This document shows positions 59,641-64,000 of a stretch of 64,000 nt of DNA, piece after piece. The position numbers were made by a program, and so were the translations under genes. The stretch comes from Cyrtodaria siliqua (lineage: Eukaryota; Mollusca; Bivalvia; Adapedonta; Hiatellidae), in the NCBI GenBank assembly GCA_037043455.1, contig JAWPHD010004480.1, positions 62,001 to 126,000 on the forward strand, read 5' to 3'. Position 1 is the first letter of the stretch, and every line of letters begins with the position of its first letter. The notes under the pieces are model-generated. The model made no database searches, was not told where the DNA came from, and saw only the letters and a list, made by a program, of their open reading frames with translations.

Positions 59641-59940
59641 TTGAGGGCACGACAAGACAAGACTGCAGACAAACGTCACCGTCTTTTTGGGCTTTAGGTA
59701 GACGTCATAGGGTCCACAGCCTGTCCGGTCATTGCACAATTAAAGAGGAAAGCATAGTGGCGAACTGTAAATGGGTCCACCATCAAGCATGAAGTACGTT
59801 GCAAAATGATAGGGTCATAACCTCTTTTGATAAACCTTTTAACAAGTTTAACAAAGATAGTATGAAAGTGATCATGACCAAAGTTCTTACGAAGTTTGTA
59901 AATCACGTCACCATAAACATGATAGAAGTCAGGTTATAAT
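59640..59940 (-). pseudogene. retroelement coding fragment, third copy
   Basis: Minus strand 59906-59694 reads IYKLRKNFGHDHFHTIFVKL, then KRGYDPIILQRTSCLMVDPF and FNCAMTGQAVDPMTS, the best preserved of the three copies. It looks like the C-terminal tail of a bivalve retroelement protein. The catalytic part is absent. Confidence 0.5.
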
Positions 59941-60599
59941 AAGGAATTCGGAATACCGTGACGCATAGTCACAGAAACATGAATGCAAAATCAACAGTGG
60001 CTTTTTTGTTTATTATTTCATTAAACGGCATTAATCAATCTAAAAAAGGTAAATGTATATCTAAATATAAATAAAGATGTCATAATTTGCTCCACTTTTA
60101 GAGATGACCGTACATTTACTTGCACCGGATGTTCCGTCCGGTGTATTTATTGTTTATGGAATGTTTGATATAGAAACTCTAAACTCAAAGAATCTGTATA
60201 TATTTATGACAGAATAACCACTTTACAAAGCAGGGAATCGTATCCTGTATTTTTATTCAACCTGTTTTAATTTAAAATCAAATAATGTACAGTCACTCTT
60301 TTACATTTTGGTGAACGATTGTAATTTTCCTACAAACAGAAATGCAATAGTTGGTGTTCAATGCTCCTCAGACATTACGGAAATTATTTGTTTACGTTCG
60401 ACCGATATTTTGCCGGCTAAACAGATGCTATCATTTGTAAATTAAATGGCTTTGATGACAGATAAGTACTTTCCAAAGCCTAAAAGCCCATATGAATTAA
60501 TACATATGATTCGTTCAACAGATACTAGTCGAGTCTGCGAGATTTTCATACCAAACATTTTCATGAACAATTAATCATCCGGACAGATTAAGTATACTT

Positions 60600-61484
60600 G
60601 CACAACTCATATGCAAAAAAGTCTAACCTGATGGTTTTATTTATATTAGTATTGATATCCAGAATCTTCCAGATGAACTCCAGTCTCGTTAAATCATTTA
60701 TCCCAGTCTCAGTTAGCAACTGACACCTTTGTTTTCAACTTTGTTTTCTTCAATTAACATTCAAGGTTTTCCTTTATATTCTTTCATCCTTCATCCTTTC
60801 AAATTTCGAGAAAAAATAAAAATTGCTTGAAAGGTAATGAGTGTGACCAAATCATTTGACAAAGGAAAAATAGAAGAAGATATGTAAACGTTGTTGAACA
60901 TTTAAACCAAAATGCTACTTTCAGAAGAAAAAAACACCATTATTTTAATGTTTGTATTGTCCTATCTGCTATTCTCAAATGTATTGTATTCGCCTTTTAA
61001 GAACGTTAATATACTTTTTATTACACGTGTTACATTTTACGCACCATTACTGTTAATGCTACATAATTGCTCGTGCTCGAGTGACATCATACGAAATTCA
61101 TAAATGTTGAATGTTAGATATAAAAACCGAACAGGGAACGTAGCATTCTTACTGTAAGTACTGTATTTAATGTAAAGAGATTGGAAAAGGTTTGCATTGT
61201 AAGTTTGCTCACCTGCTTGAGCCGAACACGTATTCTATCAATAACGAAGCTTTGAAAGGATAACAGTTTGTATGTAATTTGTAGTTATCGTCTTTTTACC
61301 GAAAGGAAAGTTAGAACCTTTTTCCGAAAGGAAAGGTCAAATGTAGCATTTTACCATTGGATTAACTGCAGCGTATTATACACACAATATATAACGGAGA
61401 TTCCTTTCGTATACAATTTGAAACCTTAAATAACGTCAATTTTACAGATTAGACAATGAACTGAATATATTGTTTAATAATTAA
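60600..61484. other. start of a further duplicated fragment, no gene
   Basis: 60840-61110 matches 15000-15220 and 61400-61470 matches 15320-15390. 61220-61390 matches 35160-35300. This suggests that another unit of the C1q array, or its debris, continues to the right. Confidence 0.5.
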
Positions 61485-61567
61485 CTATACAGAGTAGTTA
61501 GAACATATGAAATGTGGGCGCATATGTAACGTCGCGTCTATTGTATCAAACAAGGCAAGACACTTAC

Positions 61568-61715
61568 CTTCAGCATTGCCCGTCGAATGGGAAGTAAATC
61601 GGACGGTCCCGTTTATCCTCCGAGCACGCTGAAGAACCACAGACATATATATTAAAAGAAACGCAACTATTAATAATCGAATATCTGGGCGTGCATCAAA
61701 TATCTGGACGTGCAT
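61568..61715 (-). CDS. candidate first exon with signal anchor
   Basis: Minus strand: MHVQIFDARPDIRLLIVAFL, with a hydrophobic stretch LLIVAFLLIYMSVVLQ followed by RARR, then NGTVRFTSHSTGNAE and a consensus donor GAAG|GTAAGT (61568/61567). The exon is 49 codons plus one base, phase 1. It would fit a secreted or type II membrane protein. A first-position N-glycosylation sequon NGT follows the membrane segment. No downstream exon is recognised before 60.6 kb. The same-phase donor recalls the C1q exon 1 design, but the sequence is unrelated. Confidence 0.35.
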
Positions 61716-61924
61716 TTGACTAAAAACTATACTTTTATTTCAGTAGACAGTATTTAGGTACCATAATAATATTCCGCTAGTTTTGTGTGAATCTGAGCGT
61801 CAGCGTCAGCTAAACGTTCAAAGCGCAACCAAGCGTTACGTCGTATAGCGCGGGCAGCATATACTAACAACGTATTCGGTAAGAAATGGTACTGACACGT
61901 ATTCGGTTGTTATGAGGAACCTTT

Positions 61925-62205
61925 ATGCTCACGGCCGTTTCTTGACGCTTTCGTCACGTTTTTTACTGGAGTGCGGAAGCGCTGTCGTAGGTGCTCAAGA
62001 CGAAAATGCTCGTCATCTTGACGTGACGTAACACCCGGACGTCCTTGTTTGGACGGTTGTTGGTCAATACAGTATCTCTCAGACGTTGAAATAGTCTTGT
62101 TATAGCGCATTTATGCACGCCAAAATGGACAGATACCTTACGCTACTATTTTCGTTTAACAGCTGGACTACGGCGTTTTCACGCTCCTCCTTACGTAAGG
62201 TGGTA
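61925..62205 (-). pseudogene. Tc1-like transposase N-terminal fragment
   Basis: Minus strand from 62205: RKEEREN AVVQLLNENSSV reads like the first helix-turn-helix of Tc1 transposases. After a frameshift, GRPGVTSRQDDEHFRLEHLR and QRFRTP match the GRP-VT-R-D-IR--HLR-RF segment between the two DNA-binding helices. The catalytic domain is not readable below 61925. No terminal repeats are seen. Confidence 0.6.
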
Positions 62206-62573
62206 TAAGGAAAACCTTACTTAATTTGACAAAAGCGTTGGATTCTTGATATAAGATGTTGTAAGATAAAATTAAGACGTAAGTGGCATGTATTCCGGAG
62301 TACATATACCACGACCCGTGCATCACGTGCATCTGTTAAATGCTGTGTATTTTAAGCTTTACTTACAGCTACATACCCTGTATTTAAATCGTTCTATTCT
62401 TTGTAGACGTGTCTTTCTCTGTAACCTCATGTTCACCAGGTCATGGCGAAATTATAGGGTATTTAAGCGATCAAATTTAACGCAGGACATCATAAAGTCC
62501 AGACTCTATTGTGCCCATCGCGTCAGGTATACCTTGACGTGTTCGTTGGCGGACGGACTATAAACCTTAGAAC
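62206..62573. other. no gene seen
   Basis: The 91-codon frame at 62288-62563 has no domain and no supporting context. Confidence 0.35.
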
Positions 62574-62594
62574 TACACACACACACACACACAC
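62574..62594. repeat. (AC)n microsatellite
   Basis: Ten AC dinucleotides in a row. Confidence 0.95.
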
Positions 62595-62664
62595 GCAGGA
62601 CATCATTTACTTTATAGACATCGAGCAGTGCACATCGTATCTCTATTCAGGAAGTATTATAATT

Positions 62665-62925
62665 TACAAGAAAAAATGTTTCTAGTTTACAGTCCAACGT
62701 GCTTACCACTGACCTTTGGCGAATTCTTGAGATTTCTGTATATTTAGTAACATATATTATTATGCAAAATAGCCTATTTGAAGGACTCTCAAGATGTATC
62801 AGTATATACTCCATCATCTCGCTCATGTGAATAATCATTCGTGGTGTAATACTATTTATTATCAGTTTAACTACTATTCCGTCTCAAAACTTTATTTTTT
62901 AGTCAGCGGATGATAAATTTGTGCG
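62665..62925 (-). mobile_element. tRNA-Tyr-like SINE, minus orientation
   Basis: The minus strand starts TCGCCAAAGGTCAGTGGTAA, then GCACGTTGGACTGTAAACTA. The GGACTGTAAA anticodon-arm-like piece suggests a tRNA-Tyr ancestor. The body runs to GTTTTGAGACGGAAT (minus strand, near 62880-62895). It is an inverted partner of 63465-63715. Confidence 0.6.
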
Positions 62926-62997
62926 GGTGTGTGTGCTATAGTTATTACCTGATGAGTATTAAGTGTTAGAAATGCTACTACATGCCAACAAGATGCC

Positions 62998-63075
62998 GTG
63001 GTGTAGTGGTCAAATCTTCATGTTACAAATAAACTATGCAAGGTCCCTGATTCAAATCCCGTCCGGGCCCCCCAT
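62998..63075 (+). mobile_element. tRNA-like SINE head
   Basis: GCCGTGGTGTAGTGGTCAAA (box A TGGTGTAGTGG) and GATTCAAATCCCGTCC (box B). The acceptor and anticodon arms do not pair well, so not a functional tRNA. Confidence 0.5.
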
Positions 63076-63197
63076 GTGTATGCAATATATTTGAAAGCCG
63101 TATATTATCGATGTTACCTGCACAAAGGCTAGATAAAATGTGATATTTTACGCATCGATTTCCGGCTTATATACCGATTGTTTGGCCGTTCGTCGAA

Positions 63198-63455
63198 TTG
63201 AAACTACTTCACACGTGACTTATTCATATTCATAAGTTAGTATCAGTTTTAGTATAAACTTAAATACTTTTCAAAAGGAAACATGTTAGAGGCGATTTTC
63301 GATCACTGGTAAATTAGCAAAAGATTATTTTAACAAATAACACTTCATATACTGACCCTAAAAAAGTGTCGTTTTTTTTTCCTTAAAGATGCAGACGCTA
63401 TACTAAAACTGATACTAACTCATGAATATGAATATGTCACGGGTGAAGTAGTTCA
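63198..63455. repeat. inner fold-back repeat
   Basis: GAAACTACTTCAC...ACTTATTCATATTCATAAGT and TAGTATCAGTTTTAGTATAA (63199-63258) recur inverted at 63396-63455, around a 137-bp loop. It lies between the two inverted SINE copies. Confidence 0.75.
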
Positions 63456-63464
63456 AAAAAATAA

Positions 63465-63715
63465 TTAAAAAATCGAGATTAAAGTTTTGAGACGGAATCT
63501 AAAATAATAATAAATAGTATTCCACCACGCATGGTTATTTACGCGTGCAAGATGATGGAACATATAATGAACATCTTGAGGATCGTTCAAATATGTTAAG
63601 GTTTTTTGCATGATACTATATGTTACTAAATATACAATATTCTCAAGAAGTCGCCATAGCTCAGTGGTAAGCACGTTGGAGTGTAAATTAGAAATTCGTG
63701 TGTTCGAGTCACGAA
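63465..63715 (+). mobile_element. tRNA-Tyr-like SINE, 3' partner of an inverted pair
   Basis: GTCGCCATAGCTCAGTGGTA (perfect box A TAGCTCAGTGG, 63650 on) and GTGTTCGAGTCACG (box B, 63699 on). Upstream body is the inverted match of 62700-62925 (GTTTTGAGACGGAAT, AAATAGTATTCCACCACGC). The cloverleaf is incomplete. Confidence 0.6.
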
Positions 63716-64000
63716 ATAGGCAAACATGTTTTTCTTGTAAATCAAAATCCTACCTGTGTACAGATACGATGTACATGAAGTTACAAATAAAGACACGCCT
63801 ACAAAGAAGAAAGCAATTTAAATACAGGGTATGTATCTTTAAGTATATTTGATATCAAGAGTAGGTTAGGTTCCCGAATTCCTATATGTACTTTTATTGT
63901 TTCTGTGGAGGCTCTAAACAACACATAATGTGTTGATGTGTTGATGAGCTGTTGAAAAACGTTCAGTTTATGTATTGAACATTCAAAGATCTTGTTTTAT
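63716..64000. other. no gene seen
   Basis: Window end; A+T-rich, with no recognisable feature. Confidence 0.4.

Larger units (their letters stand above)
45215..60600. repeat. segmental duplication unit 3 (carries C1q gene 3)
   Basis: Direct counterpart of 9480-25555 (anchors listed there). Specific gains are the 395-bp elements (45550, 58664), a 20-bp GC-box array (49449) and about 3.9 kb within the C1q intron (51.6-55.5 kb). Specific losses are the minisatellite and the 43-bp array. Confidence 0.85.

Noticed and set aside
62998..63715. Functional tRNA genes at 62998-63075 and 63650-63712
   Set aside because: Boxes A and B are good but the acceptor and anticodon arms do not pair, and both continue into SINE bodies.

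Overview
This window looks like A+T-rich, gene-poor nuclear DNA from a metazoan, most likely a bivalve mollusc. The reasons are C1q-domain genes with introns, tRNA-derived SINEs, a LINE of the type common in molluscs, a mariner element, and mollusc-style dispersed repeats with GACG tails. The species cannot be fixed from the sequence alone. Layout: 0-9.4 kb holds the edge of a THAP-domain gene (2-136), a perfect 121-bp inverted repeat, a 24-26-bp minisatellite split by a MITE, a proline-rich ORF that may be a last exon (6327-6713), and a decayed mariner element (7022-8010). From 9.5 to 60.6 kb the backbone is a direct segmental duplication. Unit 1 (about 9.5-25.5 kb) and unit 3 (about 45.2-60.6 kb) are collinear. 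Unit 2 (25.5-33.7 kb) is a partial copy. A further fragment of the same sequence begins near 60.8 kb. || Each unit carries, on the minus strand, a two-exon secreted C1q-domain gene. Exon 1 encodes a signal peptide and coiled coil, then comes a 5-6 kb phase-1 intron, and exon 2 is the globular C1q domain. Genes 1 and 3 are intact (288 and 278 aa). Gene 2 is a pseudogene cut by a duplication breakpoint inside the C1q exon and by a fold-back rearrangement in exon 1; a LINE sits in what was its intron. All three copies keep a TATA box and a palindromic TTTGCGCAAA just downstream of it. || The rest is repeats: a 2.3-kb, 21-bp minisatellite present as a single unit in the paralogous block, tandem arrays against the stop codon of gene 1, GTCAATAGT-rich nested inverted repeats, a 1.8-kb element with terminal direct repeats, SINEs and a Tc1-like fragment. 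The most interesting item is a short dispersed module with two adjacent stems joined by a conserved ATGAA linker. It occurs in two sequence variants whose stem differences are compensatory, and insertions relative to empty sites show that it moves.
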